Below are positions 1-8,286 of a stretch of DNA of 64,000 nucleotides, one piece after another (the stretch's first letter is position 1; each line of letters starts with the position of its first letter). The DNA is from Sphingopyxis solisilvae (GTDB lineage Bacteria; Pseudomonadota; Alphaproteobacteria; Sphingomonadales; Sphingomonadaceae): contig NZ_JADKYM010000008.1 in the NCBI RefSeq assembly GCF_015475875.1, positions 1 to 64,000 of the forward strand. The letters run 5' to 3'. The position numbers and the translations under genes are program-made. The notes under the pieces were generated by a model, which did no database searches, was not told where the DNA came from, and saw only the letters and a program-made list of their open reading frames with translations.

Positions 1-44
1 CAATGCTGAGCACTGCGAGTTGCACATCTGGGCGGCGCAGGATT

Positions 45-152
45 TCAGCAGCCTGCCTTCGACCCCTGCTCTATCCGGCGTGGCTTTACCGGCTTCAGCT
101 TGTCCGCCAGGCCCTCGATCAGCGCGTCGATCGATGCGTCGGTCATTCTCAT
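45..152 (-). pseudogene. Start of a possible anti-sigma factor gene, apparently broken
   Basis: The ATG at 152 overlaps the stop of the sigma factor gene (ATGA), which is the usual arrangement for a sigma/anti-sigma pair. The first residues (MRMTDASIDALIEGLADKLK) resemble the cytoplasmic N-terminus of NrsF/DUF1109 anti-sigma factors, which accompany this sigma group. The frame ends at a TGA at 45-47 after only 35 residues, before any membrane helix. Either there is a frameshift (real, or a sequence error) or the protein is not NrsF. The rest lies beyond the window edge, so this cannot be decided here. Confidence 0.3.
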
Positions 153-670
153 TCGCTTTCAATCAGGGCGGCGAGCTTCTTCAAACCGCGATGGATATTC
201 ACTTTGACCAGCGACTCGCTCTGGCCACAGACTTTCGACGCTTCGGCTATCGAGGCGCCTTCAATCTTGACGAGGGTGATCGCCTGCGCCTGTTTTGGCG
301 GCAGCAAAGACATCAGGTGTTCGATGCTGAGCCGCGCATGCACCGCTTCGTCTTCGGCACCAACGGCAGCATCATTATCGCCAAGTTCGACCTCGACCCG
401 CTGTCGGCGCAGCACGTCGATCCAGCGATAGCGCGCGATGGCCGCGAGCCACGGCAGAAAAGCCCGGTTCGAATCCCACGTCGCGAGCTTTCGATGCATC
501 GACACCAGTGTTTCCTGAACAAGATCGTCGATTTGATGCGGCGCAATGCGGCGTGCAAAATAGCGTTCGAGCCATTTACGGCAGTCGGCCAGCAGCGCAC
601 GATATGCCGCACGATCCCCCCGCTGCGAAGCGGCCATCAGGCGCGCGAGCGAAGGTTCGTCGAGGGTCAT
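149..670 (-). CDS. sigF: ECF RNA polymerase sigma factor, SigF-like
   Basis: This 173-residue protein has a sigma70 region 2 (about residues 20-90, with the DDLVQETL and WLAAIARYRWID segments) and a region 4 helix-turn-helix (about 110-165, LPPKQAQAITL ... SIAEAS ... SLVKVNIHRGL). No extra domain is present, as is normal for an extracytoplasmic-function sigma factor. Its ATG overlaps the doxX stop by 4 bp, so it is translated with the bufferin operon it probably controls. In Caulobacter, SigF drives DUF2282/DUF692/DUF2063/DoxX genes under metal stress, and the same gene set is found here. A SigF-type promoter is visible at 3042-3067. The gene name is by analogy with Caulobacter. Confidence 0.85.
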   Translation of the reverse strand: MTLDEPSLARLMAASQRGDRAAYRALLADCRKWLERYFARRIAPHQIDDLVQETLVSMHRKLATWDSNRAFLPWLAAIARYRWIDVLRRQRVEVELGDNDAAVGAEDEAVHARLSIEHLMSLLPPKQAQAITLVKIEGASIAEASKVCGQSESLVKVNIHRGLKKLAALIESE

Positions 671-1128
671 TTCGCCCGCACTCTAACAAGCAGCGCATCG
701 AGCGAGAACAGCCCACCGCCGCGCACGATGAGGATTGCGGCCATTGCTGCCCACAGCGAATGCACCGGCCACCAGGCATCGGGGAAAACGAAAATCTGGA
801 TAACGAGCGTCATCACCAGCAGCGCACCCGCCGAAAAGCGCGTCGCGAGGCCGAAGACCAGCAGGATCGGGAAGAAATGCTCGGCAAAAGTCGTCAGCGG
901 CACTGCAAGGACGGGATCGAGCGGCAGCCCCGAAAATTCGGATGCGAACAAATCATATTGCGACGGGTCGATCTGCAAGTAGCTGCCCTCGACCACTTTG
1001 GTCTGTCCCGATCGCCAGAACACGCCCGCTAGCGCGAGGCGGAGCAAAAATATTGCGACGGATTCGGGAATGCGCGAGGCAGCGATCTCCACGCCGCGGT
1101 CATAGAGTGCGACTAAGCGATTCATCAT
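667..1128 (-). CDS. DoxX family membrane protein
   Basis: The 153-residue protein has four hydrophobic stretches typical of DoxX (near residues 20-40, 60-85, 85-105 and 115-140), including FLLRLALAGVFWRSGQTKV near the start. DoxX proteins are inner-membrane proteins often linked to redox or thiol stress; in bufferin operons DoxX is the usual membrane component, with no fully settled function. It overlaps the bufC stop (ATGA at 1125-1128) and the sigma factor start, so translation is likely coupled. The family call is firm and the role is inferred from context. Confidence 0.85.
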   Translation of the reverse strand: MMNRLVALYDRGVEIAASRIPESVAIFLLRLALAGVFWRSGQTKVVEGSYLQIDPSQYDLFASEFSGLPLDPVLAVPLTTFAEHFFPILLVFGLATRFSAGALLVMTLVIQIFVFPDAWWPVHSLWAAMAAILIVRGGGLFSLDALLVRVRAK

Positions 1129-1826
1129 CCAAGCCTTTCAAATGCCCCGGCGTCGATCAACGCCGCTAGTGCGGCGCCACCGTCAGGATGGTCTTCGGCG
1201 AGACGTGCGAGCAGGTTACCGAGCTGCGAAATTTCTTTCGCGAGATCGAGTACGCCTGCCGTGACAGCGTCAGTGGGCCATAGTTGCACATCGGCGGCGG
1301 GACGCGTGAAAAGCAGGGTCATCGGACCGCAGCGCAGCGCGGGATCGACGAGTGGCGCTGCGTCGGTCGCAAGGGAAAGGGTCCGCGCCGCCGGATGGAG
1401 GCGAACGGCCATTCCGAAAAGAGTCGCTTCGTCACATCCGGCGAGATCGGCGAGCCCGAGCGCCAATGCGTCGGCAGCGTTATAGCTTTCGAGCCAAGCC
1501 CACTCGACGCGTGCCAGCTCGGCAGCCAGCGAATCGCCCAGCCAGTCGGCAAAGCCTGCGCCAATGTCGGTCAGCGACCGCCCCTCGGCCCCGCCGGCAT
1601 CGAGGAACGCGCGCGAAAGGCGGTTGAACGGCCCTTCGCCCAGATGGACGCGCGTTCGGGGAAACGTCTCTTCGAGCGCGACGAGCCGTGCGTGCGAGAT
1701 GGTGTTGGCGTGAACCCGCAGCCCGCGCAGTACGGCGGCCTCGTCCCCGGCGAAAAGCGCGTCGGGCAGGTGGCCGGGTCCGTGCAGCAATGTCGCTGCG
1801 AGAGCCCTTTGGTCGCACTCAAGCAA
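1125..1826 (-). CDS. bufC: DUF2063 protein, bufferin maturation partner BufC (copy 1)
   Basis: The 233-residue protein begins with the DUF2063 helical domain (LHANTISHARLVALEETFPRT, about residues 38-58) and ends in a beta-rich C-terminal half. DUF2063 proteins pair with DUF692 enzymes and are thought to bring the precursor peptide to the enzyme. The gene overlaps bufB by 8 bp upstream and doxX by 4 bp downstream. A second, diverged DUF2063 gene lies at 3079-3801. Name and role rest on family and gene order. Confidence 0.8.
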   Translation of the reverse strand: MLECDQRALAATLLHGPGHLPDALFAGDEAAVLRGLRVHANTISHARLVALEETFPRTRVHLGEGPFNRLSRAFLDAGGAEGRSLTDIGAGFADWLGDSLAAELARVEWAWLESYNAADALALGLADLAGCDEATLFGMAVRLHPAARTLSLATDAAPLVDPALRCGPMTLLFTRPAADVQLWPTDAVTAGVLDLAKEISQLGNLLARLAEDHPDGGAALAALIDAGAFERLG

Positions 1827-2721
1827 AGGTCACCTCGGATAGCAGCAGCGCGTCGGCAGTCATCGCCTCCGCCATGAGCGTCGCATAATCCGGGACGTCC
1901 GTATCCCATTCCACAAGTACGGGCTTCGGCCCGCCGCGCGCAAGCAATCGGGTCAGCAAGTCCCAGCAACTCGATCGAACGGGCGAGCCGTGATCGTCGA
2001 TCGCGATCATTCCGCCCATGTCGTCGTCCTTCACGGCATGGCCCGCGACATGGATCTCGCCCACAAGACCGGGATCGAAGGCGTCGAGCCATGCGATCGG
2101 ATCGAGACCGAGATTGAAGGCCGAAACCTCGACATTGTTGATATCGAGCAGAAGACCGCAGCCACTGCGCCGGCAAAGCGCGTGGAGGAAATCGACCTCG
2201 TCCCAATCGCTCTGCGCATAGGCGAGATAGCGCGATGGATTTTCGATCAGGATGGTGCGGCCGAGCCGGTTTTGGACCTTCTCCACCTCGGCTACGAAAT
2301 GATCGAGCGCCGCATGCGTGTAGGGGATGGGAAGCAGGTCGGGAAATTTGTCGTTCGGGCCATTGCTCCAACTCAGATGGTCCGAGATCATCGCGGGCTG
2401 GTACCGGTCGCACAGCGCCGCGAGCGCCTCGAGTTCATCCAAATCGACACCCGCGGCGGAGCCGATCGACAGACCGACCGAATGAAAGCTGAGCGGCAGA
2501 CACTGGTCAATCGCGGTCAGCCAGCGATGCGGTGGCCCGCCCGCGCCGAAGTAGTTTTGGGGGTGCACTTCGGCCCAGGCGGGCGCCGTCCCGCGCTCCG
2601 CCGCCGCGAGCACATCGGCATAGTGCTGAGGTTTGAGCCCTATGCCAGCACGCGGCGGCAGCGATTTGAGCGGGGGAGCGGTCACGAAAGGCTTAGCCCT
2701 TGCGCGGAACCGGCTTGGCAT
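1819..2721 (-). CDS. bufB: DUF692 multinuclear iron oxidative enzyme (MNIO), BufB
   Basis: This is a 300-residue TIM-barrel DUF692 protein. Likely iron ligands appear in order: [44 protein letters not shown] and [13 protein letters not shown] enzymes are cytosolic iron enzymes that oxidise cysteines of short precursor peptides; in bufferin clusters they act on DUF2282 peptides before export. The ATG at 2721 overlaps bufA by 29 bp. A GTG at 2685, 8 bp after the bufA stop, is an equally good start and gives an N-terminus closer to the family. Only this one MNIO serves the two precursors in the window. Confidence 0.85.
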   Translation of the reverse strand: MPSRFRARAKPFVTAPPLKSLPPRAGIGLKPQHYADVLAAAERGTAPAWAEVHPQNYFGAGGPPHRWLTAIDQCLPLSFHSVGLSIGSAAGVDLDELEALAALCDRYQPAMISDHLSWSNGPNDKFPDLLPIPYTHAALDHFVAEVEKVQNRLGRTILIENPSRYLAYAQSDWDEVDFLHALCRRSGCGLLLDINNVEVSAFNLGLDPIAWLDAFDPGLVGEIHVAGHAVKDDDMGGMIAIDDHGSPVRSSCWDLLTRLLARGGPKPVLVEWDTDVPDYATLMAEAMTADALLLSEVTFA

Positions 2722-2989
2722 TGCCTTTGTGTGCGGTCAGCGTGCCGCCCATCTTGACGCAGCTGCCCTTGGCGACGCTCTTCCAGGCATTACCCTGATA
2801 ATCGACAGTCGAGGTACCGGCGCAGCTGGTGCCCGGGCCTGCGGCGCAGTCATTCTGGCCCTTCAGCGATACGCCATAGCATTTCTCGGTCTTGCCTTCG
2901 GCCGCCACGGCGGCCCCGCCGAAAGCGTTGCCGGCAGCCATGGCGAGAACGGCCGAAGCGGCGAGCGAAAGTTTCAGTCCGTTGGTCAT
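2693..2989 (-). CDS. bufA1: DUF2282 bufferin precursor peptide BufA1 (copy 1)
   Basis: The 98-residue precursor has an N-terminal signal peptide (about residues 1-29, ending AAVAAEG) and a core with four cysteines: [21 protein letters not shown] and AKGSC. DUF2282 proteins are the metal-binding bufferins (Gig proteins), whose cysteines are oxidatively modified by DUF692/DUF2063 partners and which bind copper in the periplasm. The start is the ATG at 2989, preceded by GGGAG about 6 bp upstream. A SigF-type promoter lies about 55-75 bp upstream. The core is nearly identical to that of the copy at 3855-4133. Confidence 0.88.
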   Translation of the reverse strand: MTNGLKLSLAASAVLAMAAGNAFGGAAVAAEGKTEKCYGVSLKGQNDCAAGPGTSCAGTSTVDYQGNAWKSVAKGSCVKMGGTLTAHKGNAKPVPRKG

Positions 2990-3041
2990 TTCAATCTCCC
3001 TTGGGAAAATGGGCGATGCGAGCGATTGCATCGTCTGCCGG

Positions 3042-3067
3042 TTCGCAGCCCTTCTTGAGGAGGTTAC
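3042..3067 (-). promoter_or_regulatory. SigF-type promoter before bufA1 copy 1
   Basis: On the minus strand GTAACC (3067-3062) is followed by exactly 16 bases and then CGAA (3045-3042). This matches the -35/-10 pattern I recall for Caulobacter SigF promoters (GTAACC, 16 bp, CGAA). It would start transcription roughly 45 bases before the bufA1 ATG at 2989 and would feed the sigma gene itself, giving autoregulation. Confidence 0.6.
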
Positions 3068-3078
3068 GCCGCGCCCAA

Positions 3079-3801
3079 TTATCGCGACGGGCGCAGCGTC
3101 GCGACTGCGCCGCTGTCCAGTATCGCGTGGACCGCGCCGGTAATGTCGGCATCAGAATAGAGCGCGTGCGCCGCGGCCGACGCTGCACCGATCGTCTCGC
3201 CGATCCGAAGGCCCGAGAGGATACGGTGTTCGGAAGGGCCAATGCGGCGCGCGCGGACCGTGCCCGCCGGGCGCGTGATCAAAATCCCCTCGGCCTGCCA
3301 TTCAGTCGTGACCTCGGCGCGATGCGGCGCGAAATGCGCGAGCCAGATCGAGGGGGCGGGCACCGCGAACCACCCGAATCTGGTCGCGGCGTGCAGCCTG
3401 GCGCGGCTCGACGACCATTGCTCGGCGGTCATGTCCGCGATAACCGCCGGTGCGACAGGAGCATCGGCCGGCGCGCGCGCCGACGCGAGCTGCAGCCGGT
3501 CGATGCTCGCGACCGCCGAGAGGTAAGGCAGCACGCGGCCGATGTTCCGACCGACGATCCACTCCGGGAAAACATCGCCATAGGCGGCAAGTGCGGGACC
3601 GTCGGGCGGGACTGCAGCAACGAACTCGCACGCGAGATCGTGAAATGGCGCCCGCCCAAGTATCGCGGCGACTATCGGATAATTGCAGGCAAGCGCTTCG
3701 ACAACCACGCTCGGCTGTGGCACGCGGCGCGGCGCGCGCGGTACGCCGAATAAACCGCGGGCGTCGAGGGCCGTCCGCTGGACAGTGGCAATATCAGACA
3801 T
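3079..3801 (-). CDS. DUF2063 protein, BufC-like (copy 2)
   Basis: The 240-residue protein has the DUF2063 N-terminal pattern ([17 protein letters not shown], then [14 protein letters not shown] and YGDVFPEWI, about residues 32-85) and a beta-rich C-terminal domain. It lies between the two bufferin precursors and is well diverged from the copy at 1125-1826. It probably presents one of the two precursors to the single DUF692 enzyme. The ATG at 3801 is preferred over a GTG at 3807 because GGAGAGGA lies about 8 bp upstream of it. Confidence 0.75.
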   Translation of the reverse strand: MSDIATVQRTALDARGLFGVPRAPRRVPQPSVVVEALACNYPIVAAILGRAPFHDLACEFVAAVPPDGPALAAYGDVFPEWIVGRNIGRVLPYLSAVASIDRLQLASARAPADAPVAPAVIADMTAEQWSSSRARLHAATRFGWFAVPAPSIWLAHFAPHRAEVTTEWQAEGILITRPAGTVRARRIGPSEHRILSGLRIGETIGAASAAAHALYSDADITGAVHAILDSGAVATLRPSR

Positions 3802-3827
3802 AATCACATCCTCTCCTCAGGATGGGA

Positions 3828-3848
3828 GCCCCGGCCCGCGGCCGGGGC
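3828..3848 (-). promoter_or_regulatory. Strong GC hairpin between bufA1 copy 2 and bufC copy 2
   Basis: GCCCCGGCC (3828-3836) and GGCCGGGGC (3840-3848) form a perfect 9-bp stem with a 3-base loop. The hairpin sits in the 53-bp gap after the first precursor gene. No T-run follows, so it looks more like an mRNA-stabilising or partial-termination element than a classical terminator. It could keep precursor mRNA more abundant than the downstream enzyme mRNA. Confidence 0.5.
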
Positions 3849-3854
3849 ATCCGG

Positions 3855-4133
3855 TCAGCGCTTCTTGGGGGTCAGCGAGCCGACGCCGTTCGGCGTCTTG
3901 ATCTTCGTGCAGGTGCCCTTGGCGACGTATTTCCAGGCGTTGCCCTGATAGTTGGTCGTCGAAGTGCCGGCGCAGCTCGTGCCCGGACCCGCAGCGCAGT
4001 CATTTTTGCCCTTCAGCGAAACGCCGTAGCACTTCTCCTTGGTCGGCTGCGGCGCGACCGGACCAGCCTGGACGGCAGCGGTGGCAAGGAACGAGAGGGT
4101 GGCGGCGGCAAGCGCGATTGTCGATTTGTTCAT
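3855..4133 (-). CDS. bufA1: DUF2282 bufferin precursor peptide BufA1 (copy 2)
   Basis: The 92-residue precursor has a signal peptide (about residues 1-24, ending AAVQAGP) and a four-cysteine core ([26 protein letters not shown]) that is almost the same as copy 1. The tail is different and basic (LTPKKR). The ATG at 4133 follows GAAAGGA, whereas the longer upstream reading lacks a ribosome site. It is the first gene of the whole cluster and should be exported after cysteine modification to buffer copper or similar soft metals in the periplasm. Confidence 0.88.
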   Translation of the reverse strand: MNKSTIALAAATLSFLATAAVQAGPVAPQPTKEKCYGVSLKGKNDCAAGPGTSCAGTSTTNYQGNAWKYVAKGTCTKIKTPNGVGSLTPKKR

Positions 4134-4155
4134 GATGAAATCCTTTCGGTTGTGA

Positions 4156-4171
4156 ACGCCCTTAAGGGCGT
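4156..4171. promoter_or_regulatory. Perfect 16-bp palindrome in the bufferin leader
   Basis: ACGCCCTTAAGGGCGT is a perfect palindrome 23 bp upstream of the first bufferin start. It could be an operator for a dimeric regulator or a short hairpin in the 5-prime leader. I do not recognise the regulator, and no SigF-type promoter is visible next to it. Confidence 0.4.
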
Positions 4172-4239
4172 GCCTCCTCATCGGCTGAAACGAGGGCGCA
4201 GTCCGCTACCCAAATCGCATCGTTTCCATGCTTAGCGCG

Positions 4240-5370
4240 TCAGCAGGTTGGCTCGACCATATGCCCACCGATGGCCTCGTGCAGAATGAAGCCCTCAAGA
4301 GGGTCGAAATCGCCGCGCCACGGCGCTGCTTCGAGCGTGTGCATCGTATCGGCGTAACCTGCTTCACGGCGCTGGCGGATGCCCGACGGGCTGAAATCTA
4401 TGTCCTTGCTGTGATCCTCGCCCGCCAGCGCGGGGGCGAGCAAGCGAATGACGTGCATGCGCGTCGGACATCCATAGGCGGCGAGTTCGGCAACCTCGGG
4501 ATCCTTGCGGCTTGCCCCGGGTAGGTGAGCGCTCAGTTCGGTGATCACATGGCGAAGTCGGTGGAGCTGGCGCTGGCGGCGGATATGGGTGCCGGCGCGG
4601 CTCGAATATTGAACGTCCTTCTGGCGGTTCATCACATCCCAGATCGTTTCCGGCTCGGACCCATGCGAGTTCCAGATGTGAACCGCATAGACCATCGAAT
4701 CACGCCGCGGATTATCGTCGAACACCGCCTCGACCGGCGTGTTCGACAAGATGCCGCCGTCCCAATAGAGGTCGCCGTCGATCCGCACCGCCGGAAAGGC
4801 CGGCGGCAGCGCGCCCGACGCCATGACATGGTCGAGGCAAAGCGGCGTGTCGCGCGAATCGAAATAGCGCATCTCGCTGGTTGTCACGCAGGATGCGCCG
4901 ACGGTCAGCCGCATCTCGCCGGCGTTGACGCGGTCGAAATCGATGAGGTCCGAAAGCGTCTCGCGCAGCGGCTCGACCGAATAATAGCCCGCATTCTCTG
5001 CCCCCAACGTAGAATAGACGCTGCCAAAGGCCGCAGGGTTGGGCCTGAAGAAGGTTGGCAGCCCGCCGACGATCGTTGTGAAGTTGCGAAAGAAGCTTGC
5101 GATCGGTGTCGGCAGCCCCTCGTCGAAGATGTGTCCATGCTCGATACGGCGCCAGAATTCGCCGAGCCGGTCCATCCTGTCATCGAAAGCGCTGCCGGCG
5201 ATGATCGCCGCGTTGATCGCGCCGATCGAAGTGCCGATCACCCAGTCGGGTTCGATCCCGGCTTCGTGCAACGCCTGATAGACGCCAACCTGATAGGCGC
5301 CAAGCGCGCCGCCACCCTGCAGTACCAGCACTTGTTGCCCATGTGCCTTGAGTTCGCTGGTCAGATTCAT
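4240..5370 (-). CDS. Patatin-like phospholipase with DUF3734 C-terminus
   Basis: The 376-residue protein has the patatin fold: oxyanion-hole GGGALGAYQVG (about residues 19-29), the nucleophile elbow GTSIG (about 46-50) and the dyad aspartate in DGGILSNTP (about 214-222). The C-terminal third (DVMNRQKDVQYSSRAGTHIR) is DUF3734-like. Patatins hydrolyse acyl esters; members next to bdhA may act on membrane lipids or polyhydroxybutyrate. The ATG at 5370 overlaps the upstream dehydrogenase stop (ATGA), so the two are cotranslated. A longer upstream reading is only a shadow of that gene. Confidence 0.88.
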   Translation of the reverse strand: MNLTSELKAHGQQVLVLQGGGALGAYQVGVYQALHEAGIEPDWVIGTSIGAINAAIIAGSAFDDRMDRLGEFWRRIEHGHIFDEGLPTPIASFFRNFTTIVGGLPTFFRPNPAAFGSVYSTLGAENAGYYSVEPLRETLSDLIDFDRVNAGEMRLTVGASCVTTSEMRYFDSRDTPLCLDHVMASGALPPAFPAVRIDGDLYWDGGILSNTPVEAVFDDNPRRDSMVYAVHIWNSHGSEPETIWDVMNRQKDVQYSSRAGTHIRRQRQLHRLRHVITELSAHLPGASRKDPEVAELAAYGCPTRMHVIRLLAPALAGEDHSKDIDFSPSGIRQRREAGYADTMHTLEAAPWRGDFDPLEGFILHEAIGGHMVEPTC

Positions 5371-6635
5371 TTGATTTCTCCAGGGCTGAGCGTGTCGCCG
5401 CCGGTAATCAGGCGCGCGCCGCGTTCGAAGGTAAGATAGTTCCAGAGCCAGTTCGCGCCGACGAGAAGCCGGTTGCGAAAGCCCGCGAGGAAGAAGATGT
5501 GCGCAGTGGTCCAGACGAGCCAGGCGAGTACGCCCGACATCCGCAGCCAACCGAAGTCGATGACGGCGCGGTGGCGGCCAATCGTCGCGAGATTGCCATA
5601 GTCACGGTAGCGGAAGGGCATCGCGCGACCGCGAAGGATCTGGCGCGCGACATGGCGTCCCTGCTGCTTGGCAACGGGCGCGATGCCCGGGAGGCAGCGT
5701 CCCGTCCCGTCGGTGAAAGAGGCGGTATCGCCGATCGCATAGATGCCCGCCAGGCCGGGGACCGACAGGTCTGGTCTGACGATGACGCGCCCGGCGCGGT
5801 CCGCTTCAACGCCCAACCAGGCGGCGGCATCCGATGCGCGGACACCCGCCGCCCAGATGACACTGTGCGTGGGCACCCGCACGCCGCCGATGTCGATATA
5901 GGTGTCGGTAATCGCGCTTACCCTGTTGTCGGTCATCACCGTGACGCCCAGACCTTCGAGTGCCTTGCGCGCTTTGTCGGAAAGGCACGGCGGAAAAGAC
6001 GCGAGCAGCCGCGAGCCCGCTTCGACGAGCAGCACGCGCGAGCAATGCGGAGTGATGCTGCGGAAATCCTGCGATACCGACCGCCGCGCAAGTTCGGCGA
6101 TCGCGCCGGCCATTTCGACCCCGGTGGGCCCGCCGCCGACAACAACGAAGGTCAGCAGCGCCTGGCGCCGCAGCGGATCGGGTTCGGTCTCGGCGCGCTC
6201 GAGCGCGAGCAGCACCTTGCGGCGCACTGTCGTCGCGTCATCGATCGATTTGATCCCCGGCGCGTGGATTTCCCAGTCGTCGCGTCCGAAATAGCTGTGG
6301 CGCGCGCCCGTCGCGACGATCAGCCTGTCGAAGCGCACCGTGCGGCGGCTCGCCATCAGCACGCGTCGTTCGCCCGCATCGATATCGATTACGGTATCTA
6401 AAAGCACCCTCACATTTTTGTGTCGCCGCACGATCGAGCGGATCGGCGCGGCGATGTCGGCGGGCGAAAGTCCGGCGGTAGCGACCTGGTAGAGTAAGGG
6501 CTGGAACAGATGATGGTTGCGCTGGTCGATCAACGTCACGCGGACATTGCCGCGCGCCAATTCTCGCGCGGCGGCGAGGCCGCCGAAACCGGCCCCGATG
6601 ATCAGGACATGGAGAGGCGAGGCGTCGCTTTTCAT
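5367..6635 (-). CDS. ndh: Type II NADH dehydrogenase (NDH-2), FAD-dependent
   Basis: The 422-residue flavoprotein has two Rossmann motifs: GAGFGGLAAARELA (about residues 14-27) for FAD and VVVGGGPTGVEMAGAIAEL (about 163-181) for NADH. It also has the FAD-binding IYAIGDTASF segment (about 295) and a hydrophobic C-terminus (GVLAWLVWTTAHIFFLAGF) that attaches it to the inner membrane. NDH-2 passes electrons from NADH to quinone without pumping protons. It follows bdhA after 136 bp and overlaps the patatin gene by 4 bp, so it may reoxidise NADH made by BdhA. Confidence 0.9.
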   Translation of the reverse strand: MKSDASPLHVLIIGAGFGGLAAARELARGNVRVTLIDQRNHHLFQPLLYQVATAGLSPADIAAPIRSIVRRHKNVRVLLDTVIDIDAGERRVLMASRRTVRFDRLIVATGARHSYFGRDDWEIHAPGIKSIDDATTVRRKVLLALERAETEPDPLRRQALLTFVVVGGGPTGVEMAGAIAELARRSVSQDFRSITPHCSRVLLVEAGSRLLASFPPCLSDKARKALEGLGVTVMTDNRVSAITDTYIDIGGVRVPTHSVIWAAGVRASDAAAWLGVEADRAGRVIVRPDLSVPGLAGIYAIGDTASFTDGTGRCLPGIAPVAKQQGRHVARQILRGRAMPFRYRDYGNLATIGRHRAVIDFGWLRMSGVLAWLVWTTAHIFFLAGFRNRLLVGANWLWNYLTFERGARLITGGDTLSPGEIK

Positions 6636-6771
6636 CGCCTACCCCCGCGCTGTGCCAACTCAGCCAAGACGCCGCGCGGTGGGGTGACACCCTGACCGCG
6701 CGGCGACGGTTGCACCGGCCTGGAGACGAAGAAAGCAGCGAGATGTGGCGCGAGCGGCGGTGTCGGGAGAG

Positions 6772-7605
6772 TCATTGCGCCGTCCACCCGCCATCCACCG
6801 GCAGCGCCGTGCCAGTGATCGACTGCCCGCCGTCCGAGCATAGAAAGACGGCGAGCGCGCCCAGCTCGTCGACGCTCGCGAACTTCTTGCTTGGCTGCGC
6901 GGCGAGCAGGACATTCTCAATGACCTCCTCGCGTGTGATGCCGCGCGCCGTTGCCGTGTCACCGATCTGATTTTCGACCAGGGGCGTCCAGACATAGCCC
7001 GGGCAGATTGCGTTGCAGGTGACGCCGTGCCGCGCGCCTTCGAGCGCAACCGTCTTGGTCAGCCCGACGATGCCATGCTTCGCGGCGACATAGGCGCTCT
7101 TGAAGGGAGAGGCGACAAGACCATGTGCCGATGCGACGTTGACGATGCGCCCCCAGCCCACTTCCTTCATCGGGCCGAAGGCGGTGCGGATCGTGTGGAA
7201 CGCCGCCGACAGGTTGAGCGCGAGGATCGCGTCCCATTTGTCCACGGGAAAATCCTCGATCGGGCTGACGTGCTGGATGCCGGCATTGTTGATCAGGATA
7301 TCGGCACGGCCGAAGCGCGATAGCGTATCATCGACCAGCCGGGCCGCGCCCTCGGGCCGCATCAGATTGGCGCTGTCATAGTGGACGCGCACGTCGCTGC
7401 CCGCCTCGATCTGCGCGCAGAGGCGATCGATCGCAGCCAGCTCGCCGAGTCCGTTGAGGACGATGTCGGCGCCCGCATCGGCAAGCGCGCGCGCGATTCC
7501 GAGGCCGATGCCGCTCGTCGATCCGGTGACGATGGCGACGCGCCCGCTGAGCGGACGGACGGACGGCGGGGCGGGCTTGAGTTCGGCCAGCGGCTGAACG
7601 GTCAT
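6772..7605 (-). CDS. bdhA: 3-hydroxybutyrate dehydrogenase (SDR family)
   Basis: The 277-residue short-chain dehydrogenase has the NAD-binding TGSTSGIGLGIA motif (about residues 28-39), NNAGIQHV (about 105), the catalytic Ser of NVASAHG and YVAAK (Tyr and Lys), and the C-terminal GTALPVDGGWTAQ. The NAGIQHV and NAICPGYVWTPLVE segments are typical of D-3-hydroxybutyrate dehydrogenase, which interconverts 3-hydroxybutyrate and acetoacetate. It starts the run bdhA - ndh - patatin. The N-terminal extension of about 20 residues is slightly longer than usual. Confidence 0.88.
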   Translation of the reverse strand: MTVQPLAELKPAPPSVRPLSGRVAIVTGSTSGIGLGIARALADAGADIVLNGLGELAAIDRLCAQIEAGSDVRVHYDSANLMRPEGAARLVDDTLSRFGRADILINNAGIQHVSPIEDFPVDKWDAILALNLSAAFHTIRTAFGPMKEVGWGRIVNVASAHGLVASPFKSAYVAAKHGIVGLTKTVALEGARHGVTCNAICPGYVWTPLVENQIGDTATARGITREEVIENVLLAAQPSKKFASVDELGALAVFLCSDGGQSITGTALPVDGGWTAQ

Positions 7606-7839
7606 CTCTCTTCTCCTCGAAACTGGAATGCTCCGAAGATGTCGGGCGCGACGCCGCGGCGGAAATGCCGTTCGTGCATGGAAACCATAAGGACAATCGA
7701 ATGTCCGCGCGGAGTGGCTGCGGCTAGGTTCCAGATGTCCCGGGAAGCGGCCCCGCCGTTACCGACTCCCTGGCCCCCTTGCGTCGGCGTCGTCGCTTCC
7801 CGCGGACAACAGGTTCGCAAACAACAGAGGAATATCGCT

Positions 7840-8286
7840 ATGAACTTTAATCGCTTTTCGACGGTGGCCGCCGCGTCGGTCGCCCTTCTGGCCAGCACGC
7901 CCGCCTTCGCCGGCACCTGCCCCACCGGCCAGGTCGGCGCCAATCCGCTCAAGGATGCGCCCACCATGCCGAGCAATGTCACCGACACCGTCATCGGGTC
8001 TGTCGATCTTGGAAAGGAAATCGGCGTCGATAACCGCGACCTGCGGATGCGCCGCCTGGTCGTCCAGCCGGGCGGCATCGTTCCGATGCACAGCCATGCC
8101 GGCCGCCCAGCGCTGATCATCGTCGTATCGGGGGCGATCACCGAGTATCGCAGCAGCTGCAAGGTCGGCATCGACCATCGCGCGGGCGAGATTTCGAGCG
8201 AATCCGACGGGATTTCGCACTGGTGGCGCAACAACGGCAAGACTGCCGCAATACTCCTGTCGGCCGATGTGAAGGCGCGCGACTGA
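7840..8286 (+). CDS. Secreted cupin-domain protein
   Basis: The 148-residue protein has a clear signal peptide (cleavage near STPAFA-G, residue 24) and one cupin domain (about 65-145). The cupin metal motif is visible as VPMHSHAGRP, followed by the conserved GDxxxP-like turn replaced by GEISSESDGISHWW. There are only two cysteines in the mature part. The ATG follows AGAGGA. Substrate is unknown. It lies just before a carboxymuconolactone-decarboxylase-like gene in the same direction, with the LysR regulator convergent beyond that. Confidence 0.75.
   Translation: MNFNRFSTVAAASVALLASTPAFAGTCPTGQVGANPLKDAPTMPSNVTDTVIGSVDLGKEIGVDNRDLRMRRLVVQPGGIVPMHSHAGRPALIIVVSGAITEYRSSCKVGIDHRAGEISSESDGISHWWRNNGKTAAILLSADVKARD

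Noticed and set aside
4172-4239. GGAAAC-N16-CGGA as an ECF promoter before the first bufferin gene
   Set aside because: It matches the GTAACC/CGAA pattern at too few positions to claim; the clear site is at 3042-3067.
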